From Arthrobacter ipis (GTDB lineage: Bacteria > Actinomycetota > Actinomycetes > Actinomycetales > Micrococcaceae): a stretch of 64,000 nt of DNA. How positions within the stretch are numbered: position 1 is the first letter of the stretch; each line of letters begins with the position of its first letter. Positions 1 to 8,700 of this stretch are shown here, piece after piece. The stretch covers positions 223,967 through 287,966 of the forward strand of contig NZ_JAAOXD010000004.1 of the NCBI RefSeq assembly GCF_014694315.1. Reading direction: 5' to 3'. The notes under the pieces were generated by a model. It saw only the letters and a list, made by a program, of their open reading frames with translations, was not told where the DNA came from and made no database searches. Both the position numbers and the translations under genes were made by a program.

Positions 1-1
1 G

Positions 2-2077
2 GAAGACATCATCGTCGACGCCCTGACCTTCCCCATCGCCACCGGCCAGGAGGAGACCCGCCGGGACGGCATCGAAACGATCGAGGCCATCCGCCAGATC
101 ACCACGAAGTACCCCGGCATCCACACCACCCTCGGCGTTTCGAATGTATCCTTCGGCCTGAACCCGGCAGCGCGCATCGTCCTGAACTCGGTGTTCCTGC
201 ACGAAGCCGTGGAGGCGGGCCTGTCCAGCGGCATCATCGACGCCGCCAAGATCGTGCCGCTCGCTTCACTGCCGGAGGAGCAGCGCAAGGTGGCCCTGGA
301 CCTCGTCTGGGACCGCCGCGAATACGACGCCGACGGCAATGTCACGTACGACCCCCTGGCCAGCATGCTGGACATGTTCGCCGGCGTCGACACTGCCGCG
401 CTGCGCGACCAGCGCGCAGCGGAACTTGCTGCGCTGCCCACCGGCGAGCGCCTCCAGCGGCGCATCATCGACGGCGAGGGCAAGGCCCTCGAGGAGGACC
501 TCGACCTTGCCCGCAGCGAAGGCATGACCCCGCTTGGCATCATCAACGACCAGCTGCTCGAGGGCATGAAGGTGGTGGGCGAACGCTTCGGGGCCGGCGA
601 GATGCAGCTGCCGTTCGTGCTGCAGTCCGCCGAGGTGATGAAAAACGCGGTCGCGCTGCTCGAGCCGCACATGGAGAAATCGGATGCTTCCGGCAAGGGC
701 ACCATGGTGATCGCCACCGTGCGCGGCGACGTGCACGACATCGGCAAGAACCTCGTGGACATCATCCTCACCAACAACGGCTACAAGGTGATCAACCTTG
801 GCATCAAGCAGCCCATCGCCGACATCATCGCTGCGGCCGAGGAGCACAACGCCGACGTCATCGGCATGTCCGGCCTGCTGGTGAAGTCCACGGTAGTGAT
901 GAAAGAGAACCTGGCCGAGCTGCAGTCGCGTGGCCTTGGGAAGAAATGGCCGGTGATCCTCGGTGGAGCTGCCCTCACCCGCGCCTACGTCGAGCAGGAC
1001 CTGGCGGGCCAGTTCGACGGCGAGGTGCGCTACGCCAAGGATGCCTTCGAAGGCCTTTCGCTGATGGAGCCGCTGGTGCGCGTTGCCCGGGGCGAGGCGC
1101 CGGACGCCGTCGGCCTCCCCGCTCTAAAGAAGCGGATCCATCGAACCGGTGCGAAAGTCACGTTGACCGAGCCGGAGGCCATGCCCGGCCGTTCCGACGT
1201 CGCCTCCGACAACACAGTGCCTTCGCCGCCGTTCTGGGGTACACGCATCGTGCGCGGTGTGGCCCTCCACGACTTCGCGGCGTTCCTCGATGAGCGCGCT
1301 ACGTTCATGGGACAGTGGGGGCTCAAGCCCGGCCGCGGCGAGGACGGCGCTTCCTATGACGAGCTGGTGGAACGCGAGGGCCGGCCGCGCCTGCGGTACT
1401 GGATGGACCGCATCCTCGCCGAGGGAATGCTCGACGCGTCCGTCGCCTACGGCTATTTCCCGGTGGTTTCCGAGGGCGAGCAGGTGGTGGTGCTGCACCA
1501 CGGTACGGATCCCGACGGCGTGCTTGGCACCCCGGGACTCCTCGCCCCGGACGGCGGGTCAGGCGGTCCGATCGGCACCGAGCGGTTGCGGTTCGACTTC
1601 CCGCGCCAGCGCCGCGACCGGCACCTGTGCCTCGCCGACTTCGTCCGCTCGCGCGAAGCGGGGCAGATCGACGTGCTGCCGGTGCAGCTGGTCACCGCCG
1701 GCGGGAACGTCGATGAGGTGACTGCCAAGCTCTTCGCCGGCGATCACTACCGCGATTACTACGAGCTCAACGGCCTGGTCATGCAGCTCACCGAGGCGCT
1801 TGCGGAGTTCTGGCATGCGCGGATCCGCTCGGAGTTGGGCTTCGCGGCCGAGGAGCCGAAGGACAAGGCCGGGCTGTTCAAGCTCGACTACCGCGGAGCG
1901 CGCTTCTCACTGGGATACCCGGCGTGCCCTGACATGGAGGACCGCCGCAAGGTGGTGGAACTGCTGCACCCCGAGCGGATGGGCGTGGTCCTGAGCGATG
2001 AGCTGATGCTGCACCCCGAACAGTCCACCGACGCGTTCGTGTTCCACCACCCGGAGGCGAAGTACTTCAAGGTGTGA
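2..2077 (+). CDS. metH: Cobalamin-dependent methionine synthase, 3' part
   Basis: Transfers a methyl group from methyltetrahydrofolate to homocysteine through a cobalamin cofactor in the cytoplasm. The reading frame is open from the window edge, so the homocysteine domain and most of the folate domain lie outside; 691 residues are visible. Residues 1 to about 80 are the end of the pterin-binding barrel, followed by the B12 cap and Rossmann domains with the DVHDIGKN motif at residues 243-250, whose His is the lower cobalt ligand. The C-terminal ~260 residues are the AdoMet-binding reactivation domain, with the RGARFSLGYPACPD motif near the end. The stop overlaps the stop of the convergent transporter gene by 11 bp. 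That neighbour looks like a cobalamin importer, which fits the cofactor need. No truncation or frameshift is seen in the visible part. Confidence 0.97.
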   Translation, partial: EDIIVDALTFPIATGQEETRRDGIETIEAIRQITTKYPGIHTTLGVSNVSFGLNPAARIVLNSVFLHEAVEAGLSSGIIDAAKIVPLASLPEEQRKVALDLVWDRREYDADGNVTYDPLASMLDMFAGVDTAALRDQRAAELAALPTGERLQRRIIDGEGKALEEDLDLARSEGMTPLGIINDQLLEGMKVVGERFGAGEMQLPFVLQSAEVMKNAVALLEPHMEKSDASGKGTMVIATVRGDVHDIGKNLVDIILTNNGYKVINLGIKQPIADIIAAAEEHNADVIGMSGLLVKSTVVMKENLAELQSRGLGKKWPVILGGAALTRAYVEQDLAGQFDGEVRYAKDAFEGLSLMEPLVRVARGEAPDAVGLPALKKRIHRTGAKVTLTEPEAMPGRSDVASDNTVPSPPFWGTRIVRGVALHDFAAFLDERATFMGQWGLKPGRGEDGASYDELVEREGRPRLRYWMDRILAEGMLDASVAYGYFPVVSEGEQVVVLHHGTDPDGVLGTPGLLAPDGGSGGPIGTERLRFDFPRQRRDRHLCLADFVRSREAGQIDVLPVQLVTAGGNVDEVTAKLFAGDHYRDYYELNGLVMQLTEALAEFWHARIRSELGFAAEEPKDKAGLFKLDYRGARFSLGYPACPDMEDRRKVVELLHPERMGVVLSDELMLHPEQSTDAFVFHHPEAKYFKV

Positions 2078-4991
2078 GCTGACGCCGGTCCTTGTCCTGT
2101 ATAGATTGAGCCCGGGCGGGTAGCCCGCCCGGGCCACCCGGGCTGGAGACCGGCTTCACCCGCCGCAGTGCGGCGAGGATGGCCCGCCCCACCACGGCGA
2201 TCCCGATGATCGTGGTGACGGCGCGCAGGGTGTCCCAGCCCGCCGTCGAGGTCAAAAGCGAGTAGAGCAGGAAGCTGCTGAGGTTGGTGTATAGCGGCGC
2301 GCCCGGCACGTAGGAGATGCCGGTTCCGGCGCCGACGGCGAAGGGCCAGAACCACAGATTGGTCAGCAGGCCGAACACGTAAGACGCCAGGACGCCGTAG
2401 CCGCAAAGCATCCACAGTTCGGCCCGTCCCCGCACGCGTTTGGGGAGCAGGCCTGCCCCGGCGCCCACCCACGCACAGGCGAAAATCTGGAACGGGGACC
2501 ACGGGCCGATGCCGCTCCACAAGGCGCTTGAGACGGCGATGGTGGCGGCGCCGAGGAGCATGCCGAAACGGGCGCCAAAGGCACGGCCGGCCAGGATCAG
2601 CAGGATAAAGACTGCCTCCACACCCCCGACGCCGGTGCTGGCCACCCGGACCGCCGAGCCGACGGCGGCCAGGACGCCGAGCAATGCCACCGTGTGTGCG
2701 GAGCGGACCGAGCCGTCCAGGGACACCACGACGGCAACGACGGCAAGGGGGGCAATGGCCAGCGCCGCATAGGGGACGGCCGCTGCGGCATCCTCCGGGA
2801 GTGCCGCAGCGAGCAACGGCCAGCAGAAGGCACCGAGAGCCAGAAGGTTGGCAGCCGCGAGGACTGCGAGCTCGGCGGCCCGTGGCATCCGGATGTGGCG
2901 GGCTTTCCCGGCGGCGGGAAGGTCGGTTGGCCGGCCGGTGAACGGTGGTGCTGCGATGCGTGGTGTTGCGCTGCGCTGTGCTGTGATGTGCTGTGCTGTG
3001 GCCGGACTGGCGGGGGCCGCGTTGGCTGTGGCGGCACTGGCCGGGGCGGCTTCTGTTCCGGATGTTCCGGATGAGGGGGCGACGCCGTCACGCATCGGGA
3101 GGATCCGGGCGCCGAGGCCGTGCGCAAAATCGAGGTCGTGGGTGGCGATCAGGACCGCCGCACCAGCGTCCGTTGCGGCCCGCAGCGCCACCGAGACTGC
3201 TGTGCGCGCCGCAGGATCGAGTCCGCGGGTGGGCTCATCGATCAGGAGTACCTGTGGGCTGTCCATGGTCTGCAGCGCGATGGCAAGGATCCTGCGTTCG
3301 CCAGCAGAGAGATCCCGGGGATGCTCGTGTCCAATGGGGATCCGAACGTCTCCCCGCAAACGGGCAAGGTGTGCAGTTGCGGCCCCGGGGGCAGGCCGGC
3401 CGCCTGTCTTTCGCCGCGCCTGGCGCCGCTCTGCCGCACGGAGCTCTGCTGCGACGGTATCCCTGGTAAAGAGGTCGTCCGAGGCGTCCGGCACAAGGGC
3501 GACGTGGCCGCCGCCGACCGTGCTTCCACCGGGTGTGCCTTCATTGAGCGCGCCTTCACCGAGCGCGAGTGCCACAAGGAGGGAGGACTTCCCGGCACCG
3601 TTCGGCCCCACCAGGGCGACCACTTCACCGCGGTGCAGGGTTAGGGAAGCGCTGCGCACGAGAGGCTTGCCCTCACGGTGCACCGCCAGGTTGATCGCAG
3701 TCAGCACGGGCGCGTGCTGTACCTGCTGGACGGGCGGCTGTGCCGGCGTTGGCGGTGAGGCGACCGGGTGCGAAGGTGCGGGGGCAACCCCCGGAACCAG
3801 GGCGCCGTCGTCGATATTCCACCACGAGTCGGCAACGGGGGCGAGCGGCGCCGCCCGGTGCTCCGCAACGATGACGCAGACGCCCGCCTCGCGGGCGAGG
3901 GTGTTGAGCACGGCGATGACGCGTCCGCGTGCTGCGGTGTCGAGGTCTGCCAGGGGCTCGTCAACCAGGAGCAGGGGCGGATGCTCCACCACCGCGGCGG
4001 CGATGGCCACGAGCGTGGCTTCGCCCGCCGAGAGGGTGCTGAGGTTCCGGTCCAGCAGCGCCGACACTCCGACGCGCTCCGCGACCTCCAGCACCCAGGC
4101 CTTGGCGGTATTGGACGAGATGCCGCGCAGCTCAAGTGCGAGGGAGATTTCGTCCCGGACCCGGGTGGTGGCGAATGCGGCGCGGGGATTCTGCAATACG
4201 ACGCCGATGAGGCGGGCGGTATCGCGCGGCGGCGTGGTGGCACGGTGAGTTCCGGCGATGCGCACCGTGCCGGAAATTTCGCCGCCGTCAACGTGGGAGA
4301 GGAGCCCCGCGATACCCCGCAGGACCGTGGACTTGCCGGAGCCCGTCGGCCCGGTAATGACCGTGATTGACCCGCTCGGCGGCGCGAACCCGGCGACGCG
4401 CACCTGGGCGTCACCAATGCGGAATTGTGCGTCCCGGACGAGCACCGGTGGTTCGATAGTGCGGCCGGGCTGGTGTGCTGCCCGGCTCGCGAAGCCGCGC
4501 AGCTCCAAGGCCGCGGCAACCCGGCCGGCGTGCTCGAGGGTGCGCTCAAGCACGGGAACAAGGGCGCGGGGTCCGAAGCGTTCGCCCCGCAACCGAAAAG
4601 CCAGGCGCACCGACTTCACGGCGTCCGAAAGCGCCGGGAGCGCCGCCCATGCCACCACAAGCATCCGGGCGATGCCCTGCATGGGGCCGCCGCGGGCCAG
4701 ATGCACGAAGCCGCGGGCCACGTCCACCCAGGCGTTGAGCATGCCGAAACCGAGGATCATCCCGGCAATCGGCAGGGCGGACAGGACCGCCTCCCACAGG
4801 CCAGGTGTTGTTACCGGGCCGAAGAGGACCACATGGGCGTAGGGGGCAGGCAGCGGCACCGGCGGCATGTTGACCAGAACCGGGCCATCGGTGCCCGCCC
4901 CGTTAAAAAGGATGCGGTAAGTGACCCGCGCCGCGATGAATACGACGGCGAGGGCCGCCGCTGCGCGTAACGGCGCGGGTCGAAAGGTCAC
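2067..4991 (-). CDS. Four-module fused ECF transporter (T-A-A'-S), probable cobalamin uptake
   Basis: A 974-residue protein holding what are normally four ECF transporter subunits. Residues 1 to ~170 are hydrophobic and resemble the EcfT scaffold, including a basic AALELRGFAS coupling-type motif. ATPase 1 spans about 185-410: Walker A GPTGSGKST at 214-222, signature LSAGEA near 320, Walker B LLLVDEP near 340. ATPase 2 spans about 430-635: Walker A GPNGAGKSS from 462, signature LSAGER near 561, Walker B VLLIDEP near 581. After an Ala/Thr/Pro-rich linker, residues ~705-940 form a multi-span S-component-like domain. The start is a GTG at 4991 overlapping the lipoprotein stop as GTGA; a longer upstream reading frame would run into that gene. 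Substrate is inferred to be cobalamin from the lipoprotein and metH neighbours. Separate genes for these modules are the usual arrangement. Confidence 0.85.
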   Translation of the reverse strand: MTFRPAPLRAAAALAVVFIAARVTYRILFNGAGTDGPVLVNMPPVPLPAPYAHVVLFGPVTTPGLWEAVLSALPIAGMILGFGMLNAWVDVARGFVHLARGGPMQGIARMLVVAWAALPALSDAVKSVRLAFRLRGERFGPRALVPVLERTLEHAGRVAAALELRGFASRAAHQPGRTIEPPVLVRDAQFRIGDAQVRVAGFAPPSGSITVITGPTGSGKSTVLRGIAGLLSHVDGGEISGTVRIAGTHRATTPPRDTARLIGVVLQNPRAAFATTRVRDEISLALELRGISSNTAKAWVLEVAERVGVSALLDRNLSTLSAGEATLVAIAAAVVEHPPLLLVDEPLADLDTAARGRVIAVLNTLAREAGVCVIVAEHRAAPLAPVADSWWNIDDGALVPGVAPAPSHPVASPPTPAQPPVQQVQHAPVLTAINLAVHREGKPLVRSASLTLHRGEVVALVGPNGAGKSSLLVALALGEGALNEGTPGGSTVGGGHVALVPDASDDLFTRDTVAAELRAAERRQARRKTGGRPAPGAATAHLARLRGDVRIPIGHEHPRDLSAGERRILAIALQTMDSPQVLLIDEPTRGLDPAARTAVSVALRAATDAGAAVLIATHDLDFAHGLGARILPMRDGVAPSSGTSGTEAAPASAATANAAPASPATAQHITAQRSATPRIAAPPFTGRPTDLPAAGKARHIRMPRAAELAVLAAANLLALGAFCWPLLAAALPEDAAAAVPYAALAIAPLAVVAVVVSLDGSVRSAHTVALLGVLAAVGSAVRVASTGVGGVEAVFILLILAGRAFGARFGMLLGAATIAVSSALWSGIGPWSPFQIFACAWVGAGAGLLPKRVRGRAELWMLCGYGVLASYVFGLLTNLWFWPFAVGAGTGISYVPGAPLYTNLSSFLLYSLLTSTAGWDTLRAVTTIIGIAVVGRAILAALRRVKPVSSPGGPGGLPARAQSIQDKDRRQLTP

Positions 4992-5545
4992 GCCGCGGGT
5001 GCGGCGGGTGCGCCGTCCACCGTGTAGAGCAGTTCCAGGCTTTGTCCCGGGCTCACCTTCAGGGTGGCGAGGCCTTCCTGCGCGTATGCCCAAGCCCCGG
5101 AGGCCGGCTTAACCCAAAGCGACCAGTAGGCAAAGGCGGCGGGCATCTTCTTGCATTCTTCCCGGTACGTGCCGCCCTTGTGGGCGATGTCGAAGTCTGC
5201 GGCGGGTACACCGTTCACACGGCACACCAGTTCCTTGGGATAGGCGTCAGTGCCCTCGGTTTTCACCTTTGCCTCGTCGAGCACCTTTGAAGCGAGAGTC
5301 GGCGCATCCACGGGGACGCAAACGGACGAGTCAGCGGCAGCCTGCTTCAGGGCGCCCGAATCGACTATGACCTTCACACCTGCGCAGGGCCCGGAGGCGG
5401 CGCTGGATGAAGCCGTTGCGGTGGCAGCAGGTGCTGAGGTGGATGGCTGGGTGGCGGCCGGCGTGGAACACGCGGCGAGGGTAAACAGGAGACCTGCGGC
5501 GGCGAGGGAGCTCGCGGCGGCGGTGCGCATCTTAGTCAAAGTCAC
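4988..5545 (-). CDS. Lipoprotein with transcobalamin-like (DUF4430-type) C-terminus
   Basis: 185-residue lipoprotein: N-terminal signal with lipobox LAAC and acceptor Cys26, then a Ser/Thr/Ala-rich spacer to about residue 52. The globular part contains VCRVNGVPA, a paired Cys pattern, and the run AYWSLWVKPASGAWAY followed by a PGQSLELLYT strand. This is the pattern of DUF4430 / transcobalamin-C-terminal-like domains, known in B12-binding proteins and in surface proteins beside actinobacterial ECF transporters. It is the first gene of a two-gene operon and is translationally coupled (GTGA) to the fused ECF gene. Inferred role: extracellular, membrane-anchored capture of cobalamin or a related corrinoid. 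The start is GTG at 5545 with no clear ribosome binding site; ATG at 5530 is an alternative. Confidence 0.75.
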   Translation of the reverse strand: MTLTKMRTAAASSLAAAGLLFTLAACSTPAATQPSTSAPAATATASSSAASGPCAGVKVIVDSGALKQAAADSSVCVPVDAPTLASKVLDEAKVKTEGTDAYPKELVCRVNGVPAADFDIAHKGGTYREECKKMPAAFAYWSLWVKPASGAWAYAQEGLATLKVSPGQSLELLYTVDGAPAAPAA

Positions 5546-5582
5546 CAGTCAAGGGTAGGACGTTGCTTGTCCGATCCGGATG

Positions 5583-5601
5583 CCGTCACGTTGTGTGACG
5601 G
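5583..5601. promoter_or_regulatory. Inverted repeat upstream of the lipoprotein-ECF operon
   Basis: CCGTCAC and GTGACGG form a perfect 7-bp inverted repeat around GTTGT, 38 bp before the lipoprotein start and after the sulP stop. There is no T-run, so it may be an operator rather than a terminator. A second short repeat, CCGCAC/GTGCGG, lies at 5676-5688. No cobalamin-riboswitch B12 box was found here. Confidence 0.35.
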
Positions 5602-5714
5602 TGGGTTCGATAAAACCAATGAGGATCGACTGGTTAGCGGACCCGTTCACGCTGCCGTACTTACCAGCTCAGTTCCGCACAGTGCGGGGTGATCCCGGAG
5701 GAGATGCGGCCTGG

Positions 5715-7214
5715 TTAGGCGCCGAGTTGGCCGGTGAGGCGGCGGTGGAACCCGGTGCTGCGCTCGTCCAGACCTTCGATCGCCACTGTTGCACCGTGGT
5801 CGCGGTATTTCGTCTCGATGGAGTCGAGGGCGGCAACGGTTGAGGCGTCCCAGATCTGGGCCCGGCTGAGATCGATGGTCACGGATGTCGGATCGTGGGG
5901 GTATGCGAAATGGTCGACGAGGTCATTGCTGCTGCCGAAGAACAGCGGCCCCACCACCTCGTACCGGACAGTGGCGCCGTCGTCTGCCAGGATCCGGTTG
6001 ACGCTGATGACGTGGGCTACCCGGCGCGCAAAGAGCACCATCGCGAGGATGACGCCGACGAGGACCCCGTAGGCGAGGTTACCGGTGAGGACGACAACGG
6101 CGACGGTGACGGCCATGACGATCGTTTCCGGGACCGGCATCCTTTTTAGGGTGGACGGCTGTACGCTGTGCCAGTCGACGGTGGTGACAGCGACGACCAT
6201 CATGACTGCGGCGAGGGCGACCATGGGGATCTGTCCCATGATCGAGCTGAGCCCGGTCACCAGGGCCAGAAGAAACACTGCGGCCACAAACGTGGAAATG
6301 CGGGTGCGGGCCTGCCCGGTCTTCACGTTAAGGACGGTCTGGCCGATCATCGCGCAGCCGGCGATGCCGCCGTAGAACCCTGCAAGAATGTTCGACAGGC
6401 CAAGGGCCCAGGACTCACGGCCCTTGTGCGAGGGGGTGTCGGTGATTTCATCGACGAGTTTCGCGGTGAGGAGGGTTTCCATGAGGCCGACGAACGCCAC
6501 GCTCAGCGCAGTCGGGAGAATCAGCTGCAGCGTTGACAGGGTCAGCGGAACGAGGAACGGCGTGAACCCGGGCATCCTCCCGGTGATGGGTCCCTCGTCG
6601 GCGACGTTCGGAACGGCGAGCTGGGCGACAATGACGATCGCCGTGACGACGACGATCGCAACCAGCGGCGACGGGACGGCCTTTGTGAAACGTGGAAGGA
6701 TGAAAATGATGGCGAACGTCAGAGCGAGCAGGACGTAGGCGAGCCACGGAACGTTCAGTACGTGGGGCACCTGCGCCATGAAAATGAGCACACCCAGGGC
6801 GTTGACGAATCCGATCATGACCGACCGTGGGATGAAGCGCATCAGCCGGGCAAGACCGGCAAAGCCGAAGACGATCTGGATGACACCGGCCAGGATCACT
6901 GTCGGCAGCACGTACTGCACGCCGTGCTCGTGCACGAGCGGGGCGATGACGAGGGCGACGGATCCGGCCGCGGCGGTGATCACGCCCGGCCGTCCGCCCA
7001 GGAACGACATCGTCAAGGCCAGGACGATGGAGGCGACAAGGCTGACCATCGGATCGACTCCGGCGAGGATGGAGAACGAAATGACCTCCGGGACCAGGGC
7101 GAGAGTGGTGACCATGCCCGCAAGGACCTCGCGGGAAAGCTGCCGTGGGGAGCGCAGGGCGCTCAGGACGGTGACCGGTTTGCGGACCAGGTGTGGGCGA
7201 TCGGCGGTGGCCAA
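5715..7214 (-). CDS. SulP family inorganic anion transporter with STAS domain
   Basis: 499-residue inner-membrane carrier of the SulP/SLC26 family, which moves sulfate, bicarbonate or other small anions. Residues ~20-395 hold ten or more hydrophobic spans, including the early VPEVISFSILAGVDP segment (SulP members commonly have VPQ-SMAYA-like sequences here) and FYGGIAGCAMIGQTVLNVKTG. Residues ~405-495 are a cytoplasmic STAS domain with the DLSRAQIWDASTVAALD core. Length is normal. It is divergent from a MerR regulator, with 184 bp between them, so that regulator probably controls it. Substrate cannot be read from sequence; bicarbonate or sulfate are both possible. No carbonic anhydrase or sulfur-assimilation gene lies nearby. 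Confidence 0.92.
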   Translation of the reverse strand: MATADRPHLVRKPVTVLSALRSPRQLSREVLAGMVTTLALVPEVISFSILAGVDPMVSLVASIVLALTMSFLGGRPGVITAAAGSVALVIAPLVHEHGVQYVLPTVILAGVIQIVFGFAGLARLMRFIPRSVMIGFVNALGVLIFMAQVPHVLNVPWLAYVLLALTFAIIFILPRFTKAVPSPLVAIVVVTAIVIVAQLAVPNVADEGPITGRMPGFTPFLVPLTLSTLQLILPTALSVAFVGLMETLLTAKLVDEITDTPSHKGRESWALGLSNILAGFYGGIAGCAMIGQTVLNVKTGQARTRISTFVAAVFLLALVTGLSSIMGQIPMVALAAVMMVVAVTTVDWHSVQPSTLKRMPVPETIVMAVTVAVVVLTGNLAYGVLVGVILAMVLFARRVAHVISVNRILADDGATVRYEVVGPLFFGSSNDLVDHFAYPHDPTSVTIDLSRAQIWDASTVAALDSIETKYRDHGATVAIEGLDERSTGFHRRLTGQLGA

Positions 7215-7398
7215 GGAGCGACTCCAGGGGCTTGGCTCTCTCCCGAGAGCGGGTGGGTGACATGTATGCGCGCCACGATGCGCACTCTTCCAGCCCTGTC
7301 ATGGAAGACAATGGACGGAGAGAAGAGCAGACCGGTGACTTTTCGGCCGTAACTGCAACATTACCGTGACGTGAGGGTTGAGTCGGACGGGTGACGCG

Positions 7399-7800
7399 AT
7401 GATGAAGGACATGACGGCCGAAGAGGTCGTGACCACAATGCATATCGGCGAGCTGGCAGACCGTTCGCAGATGTCTTTGCGGACCATCCGCCACTATGAC
7501 GAGGTCGGCCTGCTCAAACCGTCCGGTCGCACGGAGGGCGGATTCCGCCTGTACACAGAACGCGACTTCACCCGCCTGCTCTTGATCCGCAGGATGAAGC
7601 CGCTGGGGTTCACGCTGGAAGCCATGGCTGACCTCCTCCGGGTCATCGACGCCCTGGAGGCGTCCGAACCCGGCGAAGGCGACGCCAATGTTCGCTCCGA
7701 GTTGAACGGCTTTATTGAAGAGGCAGCGAAGCGCCGTGCCAAGCTGGAGGAACAACTCGGTATGGCCGACGAATTCCTGGCGCTCCTGCGCGCTCAGTAG
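7399..7800 (+). CDS. MerR family transcriptional regulator
   Basis: Small DNA-binding regulator. The winged helix begins at MHIGELADRSQMSLRTIRHY and continues DEVGLLKPSGRTEGGFRLYTERD, the canonical MerR N-terminus; a coiled-coil dimerisation helix follows (EEAAKRRAKLEEQLGMADEF). No cysteine cluster typical of metal sensors is present, so the effector is unknown. The start is uncertain: tandem ATGs at 7399/7402 are used here, but ATG 7438 gives the usual MerR N-terminus and has AGAGG about 11 bases upstream. It is divergent from sulP and is its likely regulator. Confidence 0.85.
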   Translation: MMKDMTAEEVVTTMHIGELADRSQMSLRTIRHYDEVGLLKPSGRTEGGFRLYTERDFTRLLLIRRMKPLGFTLEAMADLLRVIDALEASEPGEGDANVRSELNGFIEEAAKRRAKLEEQLGMADEFLALLRAQ

Positions 7801-8252
7801 ACGACCCCCGGACCAAAGCTATATCGCACCAGTTGAAACCCCGGGTTTCAGGCACCATGATTTTCCTTCTTCGATCAATCGTGGGCGGCTTTGGTTATCA
7901 TCCGTCCCCGTGTGCGTGGTCGGGTTCGGTTATGAGCTGTTCGGGGTCCCACGGTGGTTCGATGGCCATGTCCACGCCGGTTCCGGTGGCGATCCTGGGT
8001 GTGATGCTCACGTTGGCGGCCGAAACGTGTGCCTGTCGGCTGTTACCCTCGCGGACACTTTCGACGATGCTCCTATAGTCGCCAACTGGACTTCGAATCG
8101 GACTTCTTAGGTCTTTCTGAAGAGCAGTTCGGGTTTGAAGGTCGTTGAGCAGTTCTGCACAAATTGGTGGGCGGTCCAAAGATGGCATCACCCACTGAGG
8201 ATGTAGTTCAGCCCCAAGGATCAAGTGGGCTTTGTGTCCTGTCTCTCTTGAG
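7801..8252. other. Gene-free stretch with a short perfect palindrome
   Basis: Between the MerR stop and the aldo/keto reductase remnant no recognisable coding sequence is seen. Open frames on both strands (for example 7898-8224 minus) have no family resemblance and no good ribosome binding site. A perfect palindrome, TGAAACCC and GGGTTTCA around one C, lies at 7834-7850, 34 bp after the merR stop. It may be a weak terminator stem or a scar; no T-run follows. Confidence 0.4.
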
Positions 8253-8700
8253 TCAGCGGTCGATCGAGGCCGTGTTGGTCTCGTCGTGGCATTCTCCGGC
8301 GGCGGGCCGGAGCCTGTTCAGCCGGTTTAGCTGGTCGGTGGTGAGTTCGATGCTGTGGGCCGCGGTGTTCTCCTCGACCCGGGTGACCCGGCGGGTGCCG
8401 GGGATCGGGGCGGTGTCGTTGCCTCGGGTCAGCAGCCAGGCGAGGGCGGTCTGTGCGGGGGTTGCTCCGACTTCGGCGCCGATAGCTTTCACCTCGTCGA
8501 CTATCGCGAGGTTCCGGTGGAAGTTCTCGCCGGTGAAGCGGGGGTTGGTCTTGCGCCAGTCGTCGTCGGGGAAGTCCTCCACGGAGCGGATTTGACCGGT
8601 CAGCAGGCCGTGTCCGAGTGGTGAGTAGGGGACGAAGCCGATGCCGAGTTCGCGCAGCAGCGGCAGGATCATTTCCTCGACGTCGCGGGTCCACAGGGGA
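8253..8700 (-). pseudogene. Aldo/keto reductase, C-terminal fragment
   Basis: The minus-strand frame encodes the C-terminal half of an aldo/keto reductase: LWTRDVEEMILPLLRELG, then VPYSPLGHGLLTG, then PAQTALAWLLTRG and PIPGTRRVTRVEENTAA, which are the last barrel strands and the NADPH-binding end. Full-length relatives have ~330 residues; about 148 remain and the catalytic Tyr/Lys/His region is missing. Similarity begins abruptly near 8700, exactly where the oppositely oriented MarR fragment begins. Both genes therefore appear to have lost their 5' halves in one deletion or rearrangement. No promoter or ribosome site supports expression of the remnant. Confidence 0.8.

Noticed and set aside
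2848..4248. 466-residue plus-strand frame
   Set aside because: It is antisense to the ATPase domains of the ECF gene, with Arg/Ser/Ala-rich translation and no motif; the minus strand shows full Walker and signature motifs.
5546..5714. Possible cobalamin riboswitch upstream of the ECF operon
   Set aside because: No B12-box-like GCCACTG and no extended conserved fold could be found; only two short inverted repeats are present.
7898..8224. 108-residue minus-strand frame
   Set aside because: No family resemblance and no ribosome binding site; it lies in decayed DNA.
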